Positions 44,226-55,508 of a stretch of DNA of 64,000 bases are shown here, one piece after another (the stretch's first letter is position 1; every line of letters begins with the position of its first letter). The notes under the pieces were generated by a model that ran no database searches, was not told the DNA's origin, and was given only the letters and a program-made list of their open reading frames with translations. Source of the DNA: Lepraria neglecta (taxonomy: Eukaryota; Ascomycota; Lecanoromycetes; Lecanorales; Stereocaulaceae); contig CM065651.1 of NCBI GenBank assembly GCA_033220425.1, positions 2,480,001 through 2,544,000 on the forward strand, given 5' to 3'. Position numbers and translations under genes: made by a program.

Positions 44226-46376
44226 ATGGGACCACGAGGAAGAACACCGCGCAAGGAGAGAGCACCTGGCGATTACACAGCGGTTGGTCGTAAGGGAAGG
44301 TGTGTAATTGATTCCATGATATCTTCATGCTGAGCGAGCGCTGATCAAACATACAGGCGTACTGGTACCGAGCTGAAGGATACCGGAATCCGAGACGAGA
44401 ATGGCCTCGAGCCGATCCCTTCCTTCTCTTCACCAGCGAAATCTTTATACCAATCCAATGGCGTAGCGCCAGACCACACATACTCGGCTGACGATAGTAT
44501 GGACATTGACCAGAGTGAGCCTTCTCTAATAATGCAACCCCGCGAACCCTCCTTTACCTAATCGACCATGTCGCTGCAGGTACTATCCCGGAACCTACGG
44601 ATCTTGTGAGAAGCGCTCGAAATGCCAGGATCAGCCTACCTCCACGCGCAACATCGCCCAGAAAAACATATCTGAACTCGTCCCCACGGAGATCCATGGC
44701 GCGATCTGTAGGACCAATGTCCTCTCCATCTCGAAACCTGAACAATGGCACTCCCACTCGAGCGGGATCGCATGCACCTGTACACAAGCCAGTCAACAGG
44801 CAATTGGATTTCTCACTGGAAAAGCCGCGACAGAGTATTGAATTTTCACCCAAAAAGGCCCCTTCGGCTTCGTTGAGAACGTCGAGGCTCACTTCCAATA
44901 CTAGCAAAGAGAAGAACAAGAGACCTTTTGACCTGAGCATTGGAGCAGATGACTACGAAGACGAGAATTCGGACGCCCTAAATGTGGCGAGCACAATCAA
45001 TGGCATGAACTACGATGACGACGATATTATTATCGAGCAGCCCACGGAAGACTCCCCTTTTGACCAAGGAATACCACTCGAAGACAACGGTGAAACCCAA
45101 TTGCAGAGCTATGAGGCTGAGGAAAGTTATATCATTCAGCCACAGGCCGCTGCTGGAGCTAAAGCCATCAAGCGGAAACGAGGAAAGCCTGCCGCTGCGG
45201 AATCAATGGATGACTCACAAATATCACTGGTAGTGCCCCGATCAGCGCGCCCACGTGGGAGGCAATCGAAGAAGTCTAAGACTGAGATCTATCAAGATCC
45301 AGATGCAGGCCAGGGAGCAGCTCCATCTAAGACAGCACACAGCAAACGAATGCCGCCGCCAAAACTTCGAGATCCCAACACCAAGATCAAGGCTGCTAAG
45401 AAGAACAGTGGAAAGGCTCGTTCCATACGATCTGAATCGGTTGGACCAAGATCAGCATTCTTCCAGCGCAGTGAAACGCCTGCCACTGACAGCGGTGCCC
45501 TGATCACACGAAGTGGAAGGCAGTCTATCAAACCTTTGCAAACTTGGCTTGGGGAGAAGGTTGTCATGGGCGATAGAACTTCAGACTCATTACCCGCAAT
45601 CAAAGAGGTGATCAGGGTTCAAGAAGTGATGGAACCACCACGCCGGAGGCAGCAGTCAGCGTATCGTAGGATCAAACGACGAGCAAAATCACACCTCGAA
45701 CATGTGGAGGAAGAGGAAGAGGAAGAGGAAGATAAAGAGGAAAAGGCTCAATGGGAGCTTGATCCGGGTATCATGACTGCAGAGATAATGGACTGGGATC
45801 CAAACACCAACAAATACGACGAGGAGACGACAAGAGCAGAAGGTATGCATTACAATTCTCGTAGCAATTCATCTCGAATGATTCTGTACTAATCAATGCA
45901 GATGTTGCATACTCGTACGAAGCCATTGAAATGCGTGACATTGCCGGAGCCGACTTCAAATTTGCGAAGACGCTCACTTTAGACTTCTTTGGGGCCGGTA
46001 TGGTAGATCTACCACCAGGAGGCAATAAACGCATCAAGAACTCAAGGAAGATGCAAATGGTCTTCTTTGTCTTCTACGGACGTGTGACGGTCAACGTAGG
46101 TACCCCACCTACGAGATTCAGCATTGGGAAAGGAGGACAATTCCAGGTCCCCAGAGGTAAGCTCTCTCCTTTGCATCTTGCGATCTGCGGCGGGTAATTG
46201 TTGCTGAACGAGTGGTGCCTGTCAATCACTGCCTTATGTAGTCTGGCTAACGATTTGTTCCCATAGGAAACTTCTATTCCATTTCTAACGAATCGGACAT
46301 CAATTCTGCACGCATCTTCTTCGCGCAAGGGTGTGAAGTGCAGGCGGGTGAAGCAGACGAAAGTACCATAGCTTAG
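44226..46376 (+). CDS. MIF2: Kinetochore protein CENP-C / Mif2
   Basis: CENP-C links centromeric CENP-A nucleosomes to the inner kinetochore. Exons 44226-44299, 44357-44514, 44580-45842, 45902-46156 and 46267-46376 give 619 residues from MGPRGRTPRKERAPGDYTAV. The N-terminal part is basic and Ser/Pro-rich (SPRKTYLNSSPRRSMA), as in Mif2. The CENP-C signature, which contacts the histone acidic patch and the CENP-A tail, is ITRSGRQSIKPLQTWLGEKV near residues 386-405. An acidic Glu run follows. The C-terminal cupin dimerisation domain is DVAYSYEAIEMRDIAGADFK, then KMQMVFFVFYGRVTVNVG, FSIGKGGQFQVPRGNFYSIS and ARIFFAQGCEVQ. Domain order and spacing are those of fungal Mif2. The last intron is 110 nt. 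Confidence 0.95.
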
Positions 46377-46967
46377 ACGCTCAACGACTTCCCGGTGGTG
46401 ACTTGTCGGTGAAGACCGTTAACTGATGGGGGCGGTAGAGATTAGTATGATGGGTTTGATGAATGGCGTTTCACTGGCTCTGAAGGCAGATTGCCAGTTG
46501 GGTATGTTATTCACCAACGAGATCTATCGATCCTCGTTGGGGGCCTAAGAGTGGCGCGAGCGGTGTGTATGATCTCTGGAGGCATGAGCATAAAGCAGGA
46601 TTTCTACGAGCAAATACTTTCTCCGATAGGATGATAATCTACACTGTATCCAGATTCGGCCCGCAATCTTCGTTTAATGAAACTCATATTACTGGTATTG
46701 CCAATCAGATGCTTTGAACCGTTCCCCTAGCTGCCCCAAACAGTATTACAATCGTTTTGACTATTCTCTAAGTGTTCGGTACTCGATCTTAGCGTTGACT
46801 GCTTTGGGAATTGGGGGCTACCACTTTGGGCATGACAATGGTAGCTGAAGATATGCATACCTACATCTTACTACTAAAGCCTTAAAGCCTATCAGAGGTG
46901 TGGTCTTCGACAATGAAATGTCATTGGGCACCACAACGCCAATTCGGAGTATAGTTTTCGAGTTTCC
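46377..46967. other. Intergenic region downstream of CENP-C
   Basis: About 590 bp with the CENP-C 3' end. A near-palindromic ATCGATCCTCGTTGG lies near 46526. No ORF or RNA gene is supported. Confidence 0.35.
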
Positions 46968-47212
46968 AGATTGGGTGCTTCGGAGATACCGGAAGTTATA
47001 CCGCCGATCTGTGCCTTGAAGCTTTTCAGCCTTATCAATTGCTTAGCCAAATTGGCCATGAGGAAAGAACAGGTTTCTTGTCTTTTCGAAGCAGATTTGG
47101 GTGCTTCGGGGATACGGGAAGCTATCCGTAGACTGTGTGGAGCCTTTCAGCCCTCTTATCTACTAAACCTAAATGTCCTCGAAAAAAAGCAATTTTCTTC
47201 CTTTTGAAAGCA
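46968..47212 (+). repeat. Diverged tandem duplication, two ~125-bp units
   Basis: Unit 1 (46968-47092) and unit 2 (47093-47212) both begin AGATT(T)GGGTGCTTCGG-GATAC-GGAAG. They share CTTTTCAGCC- and CCTTTCAGCC-like words about 65 bp in, and both end with a TTTTCGAAGC/TTTTGAAAGC word. Divergence is high between clear anchor points, so the duplication is old. No ORF spans both copies. Confidence 0.7.
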
Positions 47213-47366
47213 GAGATCAGAATAGCAAGGAACTACACGCAAATGCATCAAACAACCATTGAGGGATTACGACTGGTGCTTTTCAGTATAGTAAAGTACA
47301 CACAGCTAGTCATACGCCCGTCAAACGTGCCTGTGTTATACAATCATCATAAACCTCAAAACCACC

Positions 47367-48617
47367 CTATATCTCCTCCATATCAGAATCCTCGTCCTCA
47401 AGCCCCAATTCCTCAAAGTTGCCCACCTCGACTTTCTCTGCCCGCACGAAGACGCCCCTGTTCTTCTCACACTGAAAATACCGTTCGTCTTTGACGCTAC
47501 CGTCGTTCTTTCCAGTCGGTTCATCAAGCTCGATGCCGATCCAAGGAGCATCTTCAAGGCCGGGGAGAGCTGGGATTGGGCCTACAAACCTGACGGTGCC
47601 ACGGCGGGTTGATTCGTTGGCGAGTCTGCAGCGGGCTCCGGTTTTGATGTCTAGGGTACGCTGGGTCAGTAGGAAGGACCTGGATAAATGATGTATTGAA
47701 GCAAAGAAGCCGTGTGGTTCCATGCAGCTCTTGACTACAGCCCTAGTCTAGCAAAGGGATTGAAAAACTTACTTCTCTGCTCAACCTCTTCCCGCATCTC
47801 ATTAAGTTTCCTCTCGCGTATTTCCGGGGCTTTGGGATCGAAGCGGCCGATTTGCTGAGTCTTCTTTATCGCGAGGACACTGTCGGTGCGTTTCTCATAG
47901 TCGGCCTTAGGCATAGTGTATTTTTCCACAGACGAAAGTGGCGGCAGACTGGCAATAGGGTCGGGGCCGATGGATGTCACCTGCAATATGCATGGCATTA
48001 GGAAGGTCATGTTTGCTAAGTATGTACGGTAACCTCTGTGAACATGATATGCTGTATGGAAAAGAGAAGCATGCACTGCTCAGGAGATTCTTTGATAGCA
48101 TGTCTGGGAGGAAAGAACGTTGTGGTATGGACTTGGGAGACATAGCTTTCATGTACGAGGGAAAGATCTCTAGGTGAATGATTTGAGAGGCGGAGCATAG
48201 TCTTCTTTGATCCAGACACAATGAAGAAACAGTCCACCCGCTGTAAAGGACAAACGTTTATCGAACTCTGAGAAATATGTAGATACCCATGAAGTCGTAT
48301 CTAAGCATCTTTGACGACTTGAAACCAGCAAGATTGCATCGAGCGTTTCAAGAGAACAGAAGTCATACCTTGATCTCGGCATAAGGAACCAGCGACCATC
48401 TCCCAATTTCCACGCTTTCTTCATCTTCGGCCTCAATTGCTGTCTGTTGCTGCTGATCGGGCAGCCGCAACGAGAGCCTCTGAGATCCTGGCGGGATGCC
48501 GGTTACAGGCTCTAGCTTCGTTTTCAGATGGGCAATTGTCCATGACGGAGTGATACGCCGTTCAGACGAAGAGGCGCTGGAAGTAATCAAAAGCGGTATG
48601 TCACGGGTGGTGGCCAT
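47367..48617 (-). CDS. ALF1: Tubulin-folding cofactor B (Alf1/TBCB)
   Basis: Binds alpha-tubulin and works with cofactor E in folding or recycling tubulin dimers. Exons 48369-48617, 47773-47980 and 47367-47650 give 246 residues from MATTRDIPLLITSSASSSER. The N-terminus is ubiquitin-like (ITPSWTIAHLKTKLEPVTGI). A central linker, VLAIKKTQQIGRFDP, leads to the CAP-Gly domain: IKTGARCRLANESTRRGTVR, WIGIELDEPTGKNDGSVKDE (Gly-Lys-Asn-Asp-Gly motif) and GVFVRAEKVEVG. The acidic C-terminus ends DSDMEEI, resembling the EEY/EEF-type tails that CAP-Gly domains bind. Intron 1 is 388 nt, far longer than any other in the window; intron 2 is 122 nt. Confidence 0.93.
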
Positions 48618-50345
48618 GACAGATGTGCGCCAAGACCGTCGAGACTGGCCTGGCAGCTGTGCGAGGATGGTATTTGAGGCTGGTGGCTGTATCCAAAGAC
48701 AACACTAGAATGTTTCTGATTATGGAAGGAGCCTTGGATGATTGCCATTGTGCATCGCCTCATCGCTTGGGACTAGCCAGCAGCATCGCGGCGAAAACCA
48801 GTTCGTTGACCGCTCTTCCAACCCGACTGTCCCTTTCTGCACCACCCCAACGGTCTCTTGCATATCTGCACAGACACGGAAAAGGCTGTTGAAATTTCCA
48901 GGAGAAACCTCCATCATTACCTGTTACCTGTTACCTGGATACCCCTGTCTATAATGCTTCATATTTGAGATCATTCATCAGTTTCATTACCAAACCTCCG
49001 GCTTCTCGCACCAACGCTCTGAGTTGTCCAACCTCACGAGCGGGACGGGCCAGCACATCAGACGTCCCATGAAAACAATGGCCAAGTTTGATAGCAAACT
49101 ACTGCCATCGTGGCCTAAATACTAACAATAGTTTAAGTTCACCGCCTGGAGCCTGAAGCGGCCCAATACGCCTGGATCGGACTCCTTCTAAATCCTGATG
49201 GAGTGTTCCTGCGCTGCCCGGCAGCAGACCGGAATAGGCACTTTTTTGGGCCGATGACAACTTCCAGTGGAAAATTCGATGGACACTTGCCATGTGTGTC
49301 TGCTCATTCTAAATTAATCTACGTTGCTTCACCATCGCACAGGTCCTTGAATACTCGGTTGATGATCTGCTCACCGCCGATCGGCGAGATGGAGCTCCAA
49401 AGCCTGCCAAAACACTTTGCCAGCTCAACATTGACTGAACTAGAGAGTCTTCACAAGGCTCACCAAGGCTTGAATAGACGCGAACTAAGGGCATCAATGA
49501 GCCCCTAGATTGCGGATCAGTGGTTCGTCGTCTAAAAAGGTTACTTTCTTCCCTTTATGACAGCTAGAATCCTTGACCGCAATTCGCTGCCTCAGGTGAT
49601 GAACCCTCCAATCATATGGAGTTTCCCAAAATGTCAACCATATAAAGTTTCCCCACTGCTGTCGGCGGCAAGTCCCCTGATCCTCAGATCAACGTTCTGC
49701 CCTACATTCCAGAGCGTCTCATCCCTGTTCTTTTTGCGCCGAGCTCTGGATACTCGTATTATTTCCTAGCCATTATAGCCACTTGATGCATTACCTCAAT
49801 GTATTTGAGAACTACAGGCGTAAGCAGCCACCAAACAGGCGAGCGGGGAATTAATTCCCGTGACGATCTTGACCATGCTTAAGGTGGAGCATGGTGGCTA
49901 CTTACTTTACTCGTCACTACCTTCGTTTAAGTGCAGCCATCTGATCGCACACAGAGATATCATCTAACCCGGGTCTCTGCAACACTACAAATGACCTTGG
50001 ATTCATACGAATGGAGATAGCCCATTTTTCAACGATCTGCACCAATGCTAAATCAGATCTTGCATCCGATGAACTCGATTGGTTCAAGATCTTGCCATTA
50101 GCTTGCCTCCTGAGCCGAATATGGAAGACCTCATCAGATCTCTTGTGACAGCGGATCTCTATATTATATCGAGCCCCTTGCTAGGTTATCGGTCTTGAAC
50201 CCTGGAGCATGATCTAATGCATCGTGAGATAAAGTTCTGAAGTACAAGGCTGCAGTCCCTAGTCGCTGCTGAGCCCCCACTACATCACTCTTCTTTTCCA
50301 ACTCATACCATCGACCAGGACGGAATCAACGAGGCCATCGCGCAC
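48618..50345. other. Long divergent intergenic region
   Basis: About 1.7 kb between divergent starts of ALF1 and the SANT-domain gene. A short run of TTACCTG three times lies at about 48918-48939. Several short ORFs (for example 49203-49508) have no recognisable feature. It probably holds both promoters. Confidence 0.4.
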
Positions 50346-51592
50346 ATGCTTGAGACTTACGCATCTCTCGTCAACCCAGTCGCCAAACTGGATATCCGCG
50401 ACCTTCTCAAGGGCAGCCCATCCCCACCTTCTCGGACTACGCAGGCTCCTTCATTCTCAAGATCGATATCTGTCCCATCTAATCATCCTCATGTTCCTCT
50501 ACTTCCCTCGCCGTCGTCCACGTCTACGGCCTCCCAATACTCTGCGTCCACGGCTCCTACGAACTCATCTGACCAGCACCAACGGCAGCAGTCTCGACAG
50601 CTCCCTCCACAGCCAATCGATCTCTCGAAAATGCCACAAGCAGTCTTCGAACAGAATCCCAACCTGGACCCAGCAGCTGCAGCCCCTAACAAACGTCCCC
50701 TTGCCGCAGACGATCGTCCTTTTAGCTCGCCGGCCAAAAAGCAGTCAAAATGGTCACCAGCCGAGGATGCTGAAATCATTCGACTACGTGGCTCTGGCAT
50801 GAAATGGGAAGACATCAGCAAGAAGCTCCGCGGACGCAGTGCTATCAGCTGCAGACTACATTACCAAAACTACCTCGAACGTCGAAGCGAGTGGGACGAA
50901 GAGAAGCGGAACAGATTGGCAAGAGTTTACGATAGGTATGTATCCCATCACCTTCGGAGACTGCAGCCTTCGTAGTTTGACCGGATCTACGTAAAATGGC
51001 GTCAAGCACTGACACCCACAGACTCAAACACGATCTGTGGAATCCCATCGCAAATGAGCTCGGCATTCCCTGGCGCGCATGCGAGGCTATGCATTGGGCT
51101 ATGGGCGAACACGAAATGGCCCGACGAGCCAACGCCATCCCCTTCGCCATCGCTGCTGCCCAAGCCGAGCCAGGCGAACCAGGCTGCGGCCGAGTCGCCC
51201 AGAGAGATCGAATGCTCGAGTCTACTCGAGTGTTCGAGGGCCGTGATCTCACCACTCTTAGCTCACCGTTCCACAGCGTCAATGGCAATGGTCACAGCCA
51301 CAGCCACGGTCCTGCTGGCCCGGGTACACTTGCTTACACACCCGTGACTATCCCTCCCATCAAAGGCGAACAATCGTTCTCAGCCTATGATGAGGAAGAT
51401 AATGAAGAGGGCGAGGACGATGATGAGCAAGAAGGGCCGAGGGCGAGGAGAAGGAGGGTTGGCGGGGAGACGAGGCTGCCCGGGGTTGCCGAGATGGAGG
51501 GGGAGATCGCTGCTTTCACAGAGAGAGGGGAGGGCAAGGGGCCAGCGGTGAAGGCTGGAGAGGAAGGTGAGAAGAGGAGACTGAGTGCATGA
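50346..51592 (+). CDS. SANT/Myb-like DNA-binding protein
   Basis: Two exons (50346-50935 and 51022-51592, intron 86 nt) give 386 residues from MLETYASLVNPVAKLDIRDL. A Ser/Pro/Gln-rich N-terminal half leads to a Myb/SANT-like repeat at about residues 133-180: KWSPAEDAEIIRLRGSGMKW, then EDISKKLRGRSAISCRLHYQ, with the regularly placed Trp of such repeats. After the intron, LKHDLWNPIANELGIPWRAC and EAMHWAMGEHEMARRANAIP form a second helical block conserved in fungal proteins of this type. The C-terminus is acidic then basic (DEEDNEEGEDDDEQ, RARRRR), perhaps with a nuclear localisation signal. Likely a nuclear regulator; targets unknown. Confidence 0.82.
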
Positions 51593-51962
51593 AAAAAGCA
51601 TGGGCGGCAACTTGTTTCAAACAGCGCATCTCTGCGCAGGAGTATCCACATTGGAGAGCGTAAAGCATTGGGAGGCATCATCATCGGACGCCTTCGGCGA
51701 CTTAACCGTACACCTTTCGGTATTTTCATCGCATAGACTGTATAGCGAACACGACTTACTTTCTGTACACTAGATACTCCGTGATGGCATTCTCTACATA
51801 CACGAAGACATTTGCCTGGCGTCGGTGGCCATAGTTATCCTCGCATACTCTATCACCATGCACCCGTATGCAAGTGCACATGTCTATAGTGAACACAGCC
51901 TTGACATGAGCGCAAGAAGGGTCCTTTTGACCAGAATGAGATTTCCAGAAGATCTATTTCCT
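51593..51962. other. Intergenic region downstream of SANT gene
   Basis: About 370 bp; the SANT gene 3' untranslated region and nothing else recognisable. Confidence 0.35.
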
Positions 51963-52340
51963 CCATGCACGTTGACGCCTCAGCCATGATCCATGACAAA
52001 TACCTTTGCCCCACACTCCCGCAGCACAAGTTGATCGTTGACGGACGGAGAAATTCGCAGGTGCTCATGCACCCCCTTCTTCAGTCCCTGGGTATGGGAT
52101 TCGTATACCAGATGGGGGGTTCCACCACATCGTATTTCGAATGTCCCCAGTTTCCCGAGACAGGAGTTGTCACGCGTACAATGACAAATTACGGAGCGCA
52201 GCAGCTGGAGTGAGACAGACGGAGAAGTTCGCAGATGCTCATGCTCATGCTCATGCAAGGCGTTGACAGTTGTCTTCGATGCGAACTCAGGAAGGTTCCA
52301 TGCAGACGTTGACGCTGTCTCACAATGCATACGGGGTCGA
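51963..52340 (+). repeat. Degenerate duplication with ATGCTC microsatellite
   Basis: Three kinds of word recur. GACGGAGAA(A/G)TTCGCAG followed by TGCTCATGC is at 52044 and 52217. ATGACAAAT is at 51993 and 52181. TCCATGCA-(GA)CGTTGACGC is at about 51963 and 52297. The offsets of about 170-190 bp, and about twice that for the last pair, suggest an old tandem duplication of roughly 170 bp. The second copy has expanded into four ATGCTC units (about 52233-52254). Confidence 0.55.
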
Positions 52341-52896
52341 CACAAGATCATGCGGGCCGTTGAAGTTGGGACGACGAATGGGAAAATAAGCCGATGGGCG
52401 AAGAAGCTTTGTCTGCTATCGATGCATCAGAGTGGATCCTCCCTGCATGGAGGTGTGCTAGTGAAAGCTCCAATCGCCATGGCCAACCCACTGCTGATCT
52501 GTGGTGACGGCTCAATACCCCGATTGGCTTTGCATCGCTTGCAAGGGCCTTGATATCGGAGATTTTTGCTGGGAAATCGAGGCCAAGGCGGCGCTTGCAT
52601 GATCCCACCATGCCTTCTGAGACATGAGACTATGCAGGGGTAGACACATGACTGTGCAGACCGAGCGACACCGTAATCACATGAACTGAAGCGATCCCCA
52701 CTTCGAAGTTGATGGCAGTGTGGAGCACTCAACCGGTATCAGTAACTGGATTGATCGGAGCTCATCAGCCCCTACCGGCGCCGCCGTCCATTCCAAGGCT
52801 AAAGGGTCTGCCTACTCTTATTTCATAATCCTTGTAAATCCTGAAGGCATTGGTAGATAACATCCGCGACGGTGTCGGCGATTGTACTTCGAACTA
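52341..52896. other. Intergenic region downstream of TRM9
   Basis: About 550 bp leading to the TRM9 3' end. No ORF with coding features and no further repeat noticed. Confidence 0.35.
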
Positions 52897-53631
52897 TCAT
52901 TGCGGCTGTCGTATAGCGATAGCCCACCAATTGTCCTTTTCGTACCCAGATTCCAATACGAGACCCCCAGCCTCATTGATGTCATGGTCAAGCTCCCCTT
53001 GGCGATACAAATGGTAGTAACGATTGAAGGTCTTGCTTTCCTCAGTGCCCTCGGCGGTGGTCTTCTGTTTCATGACCCATGGCACCATAACATCTTGTTC
53101 ATCGCCTTCGTCCCAGCCTCTGCGGCTGTGCTTCTGTTCGAGTGCCCATACATATATTAGCGCTTTTCCACTATTCATTTGACCTCCACTACTTGTCCCT
53201 GTAGTTGGTGTAGAGGGGCGAAGCGTATCAAGCACAGCAGCCACAGCTTGGATCCGTCGAGCAGGCGTAGACAGATGATGTATCACAGCAATAGAGATCG
53301 CAAAGTCGAAGGCAGAGCTAGGATGCGGTAGACTCAGGTTGTCGGCGGCGATTGATGTGTGAGGGCGATGATGGGTAGCAATTTTCACCAGGTTGGTAGA
53401 GCGATCAGAGGCTATGATAAAGATGTTAGGGTTGACAGCGAGATACTTGCCATTACCACAGCCTACATCAAGGCCAATGGCGCCGTCTGGGAGGCCTGTG
53501 AGGAAACGCTCAACGATTGGCCATGGCTTGTAGCGAGTGGAGGAAAAGTGGGAGGCTATTTGCTCGTAGACTTGGTGGACGTGGGTGTCTTCGTAGACGT
53601 CACTGTCGCTTTGTGGACCATCTGAAGTCAT
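52897..53631 (-). CDS. TRM9: tRNA U34 methyltransferase Trm9
   Basis: SAM-dependent methyltransferase that completes mcm5U/mcm5s2U at the wobble position of tRNA(Arg) and tRNA(Glu), with the partner Trm112. The single exon from MTSDGPQSDSDVYEDTHVHQ gives 244 residues; the ORF extends 35 codons upstream to 53736 without conserved sequence, so the inner Met is preferred. Diagnostic blocks: VYEQIASHFSSTRYKPWPIV, GAIGLDVGCGNGKYLAVNPN (SAM loop), ADNLSLPHPSSAFDFAISIA, VIHHLSTPARRIQAVA and the closing FNRYYHLYRQGELDHDINEA. The substrate-specific insertion is short. Divergent from the ubiquitin hydrolase gene. Confidence 0.93.
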   Translation of the reverse strand: MTSDGPQSDSDVYEDTHVHQVYEQIASHFSSTRYKPWPIVERFLTGLPDGAIGLDVGCGNGKYLAVNPNIFIIASDRSTNLVKIATHHRPHTSIAADNLSLPHPSSAFDFAISIAVIHHLSTPARRIQAVAAVLDTLRPSTPTTGTSSGGQMNSGKALIYVWALEQKHSRRGWDEGDEQDVMVPWVMKQKTTAEGTEESKTFNRYYHLYRQGELDHDINEAGGLVLESGYEKDNWWAIAIRQPQ

Positions 53632-54107
53632 AGGAAGAAGCTGTTGCGCTTTGCCAATTTCGCCAATGTAAAGGGATGAAGGATGGAGGTACAGTACAAA
53701 GGATTCTTGGCAGCCGGCAGATCGACCGCGGCTCAAAAAGTCTTCAAGTGCCTTTCATCTTTCTCGTCTTCTTTCCTCCTTTATAGGAAAATCAACTCTT
53801 ACTCCAATTTGCTTCTACTCAGCAGCCCTAGTATAGACCTCTTGCAAAGCAACATCCAAGGCATACGTTGCGGCCGCTCCCCATAGAGCGCCAATAGACC
53901 CAAATGTCTTCTGTCATTCACATTTCACGTCCACATTTGGGCCATTGTCCCATTGATAATATATACATATTGACATACATAGCATTTTCTTCACTCGTCA
54001 GCTAAATTGGCTAACTGTTGCTGAGCGCGAGCGCAGCTTGCTTTCCATTGTCTTCGTTGTCCGCGCATTGAAGCCATTGACGCAGTGTTTCATTTCATTC
54101 ATTCACT
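53632..54107. promoter_or_regulatory. Divergent promoter, TRM9 / ubiquitin hydrolase
   Basis: A 476-bp spacer with pyrimidine-rich tracts on the plus strand (CTTTCATCTTTCTCGTCTTC near 53750) and a TATATACATATTG stretch near 53958. It probably drives both genes. No specific factor site can be named. Confidence 0.4.
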
Positions 54108-55508
54108 ATGAACAAAAAGAACCATAGACGAAAGCGAAAGCCTTTGTTCCCCGTCAGAATGGCCTCCTCAATACCAGCCTCCCTAAAGGAACGTTCTTCA
54201 TCTCATCTCAAACGCCCTCTACAACGATCGCAATCTTTCCCTCAAGCTCGTTGTTCGACTAGCATATCCAATCCTGCTGTACAAGCATTGACTTCTCTAC
54301 TCGAAAAAAGCATTGAGTTTATACCAGCGACTCATCGAACGATTGAAGACGAGGAAGCGATGGCACCTACACTTCGTCCAAGGTTGACTTCTCACCGCAA
54401 TGAAAACGCAGAGCAACGACTCAAAAGAGTCACGGTATGGAAGCTAGCCATCGCTCGATTTCTCAATACTAACAAGTATGCACAGACTCACCATATATCA
54501 TCCAACTGGCAGAGACAGAGATTCCAAGCCAGTCCTTCCCGAGGCCTTCGAAACCGAAACATCGATTGCTACCGTAATAGTTTGCTCCAGGCGCTAGTCC
54601 ATATCCCCAAACTCGTCAACTACTTCGAATTGCACCATCAACACTGCCAGAGGTACGACTGTGTGGCATGCGCCTTCAAGAATTTCATCGAGCACTATTG
54701 GGACCTGTCGGAAGACGACGGTAATCTGAATACAGCGCTGGTTCATTTGCAAGCGAGGATGGGGAGATCGGTTAAATTCCTGAACGTACAGTGGAACTGG
54801 AGGCTACAGAACGACAGCGCGGAATTTTTCTTCACTCTGCTCAAGGTATTGCGTGGAAAAGTGCATCCTCAGGCCCGACCAATCATCAAAGAATTGTTTA
54901 GTTTCCAGATGACTCAGTCACTGTATTGTCCCAATCCCAACTGTAAGGCCGTTTCGAGCCAGACCAACCCCTACAATACCCTCGCCATCGGCTTACACCA
55001 ACCACAAGCACTCAAGCAAATGCTTCGCGCCTATTTTGCTTTGGAGATCAACCCCAGTTGGCGCTGCAGTCATTGCAACCATGTGTCCGGGGCTCAGGAC
55101 CTCGTGCAAGGACTGCGGATGTACACCACACCCGACATCCTCGTTATCGACTTGAAAAGGTTCACCACGATCGGCAACACCGGCCACGTGCGGAAGAACG
55201 CCGTGCAAATTCCACTCACCCAGACGCTGGACCTGACACCGTACACGGTCAACAACTACGCCTCGAGGTACCAACTACAATCCGTCGTCCACCATAGCGG
55301 CACGCTCAAAGGTGGCCATTACATAGCCGTATGCAAAGGACCTGGGGACAATTGGGTGGAGTTGAACGATGAGACGGTGACCGAGACGGATGTGCGGAGC
55401 GCATTGAGTCCAGAGGATGGCTTTACACCTTACATCTTGTTTTATGTCCGCAAAGGCGCTCAGACATGTGCAAGTTTGCCTGCAGACTTGCACGCACATT
55501 TGGGCTAG
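54108..55508 (+). CDS. Ubiquitin-specific protease (USP/UBP) family
   Basis: Cysteine protease of the USP fold that removes ubiquitin from substrates. The single exon encodes 466 residues. The N-terminus is strongly basic (NKKNHRRKRKP), a possible nuclear signal, and is followed by a disordered stretch. The Cys box is GLRNRNIDCYRNSLLQALVH with nucleophile Cys154; the usual GNTC is NIDC here, while the oxyanion-hole Asn (GLRN) remains. The fingers carry two Cys pairs (CPNPNC and CSHC). The His box is HHSGTLKGGHYIAVCKGPGD with His404, and the third residue is in WVELNDETVTE. The catalytic triad is complete. The exact yeast orthologue cannot be assigned from sequence alone, and substrates are unknown. 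Confidence 0.9.
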   Translation: MNKKNHRRKRKPLFPVRMASSIPASLKERSSSHLKRPLQRSQSFPQARCSTSISNPAVQALTSLLEKSIEFIPATHRTIEDEEAMAPTLRPRLTSHRNENAEQRLKRVTVWKLAIARFLNTNKYAQTHHISSNWQRQRFQASPSRGLRNRNIDCYRNSLLQALVHIPKLVNYFELHHQHCQRYDCVACAFKNFIEHYWDLSEDDGNLNTALVHLQARMGRSVKFLNVQWNWRLQNDSAEFFFTLLKVLRGKVHPQARPIIKELFSFQMTQSLYCPNPNCKAVSSQTNPYNTLAIGLHQPQALKQMLRAYFALEINPSWRCSHCNHVSGAQDLVQGLRMYTTPDILVIDLKRFTTIGNTGHVRKNAVQIPLTQTLDLTPYTVNNYASRYQLQSVVHHSGTLKGGHYIAVCKGPGDNWVELNDETVTETDVRSALSPEDGFTPYILFYVRKGAQTCASLPADLHAHLG

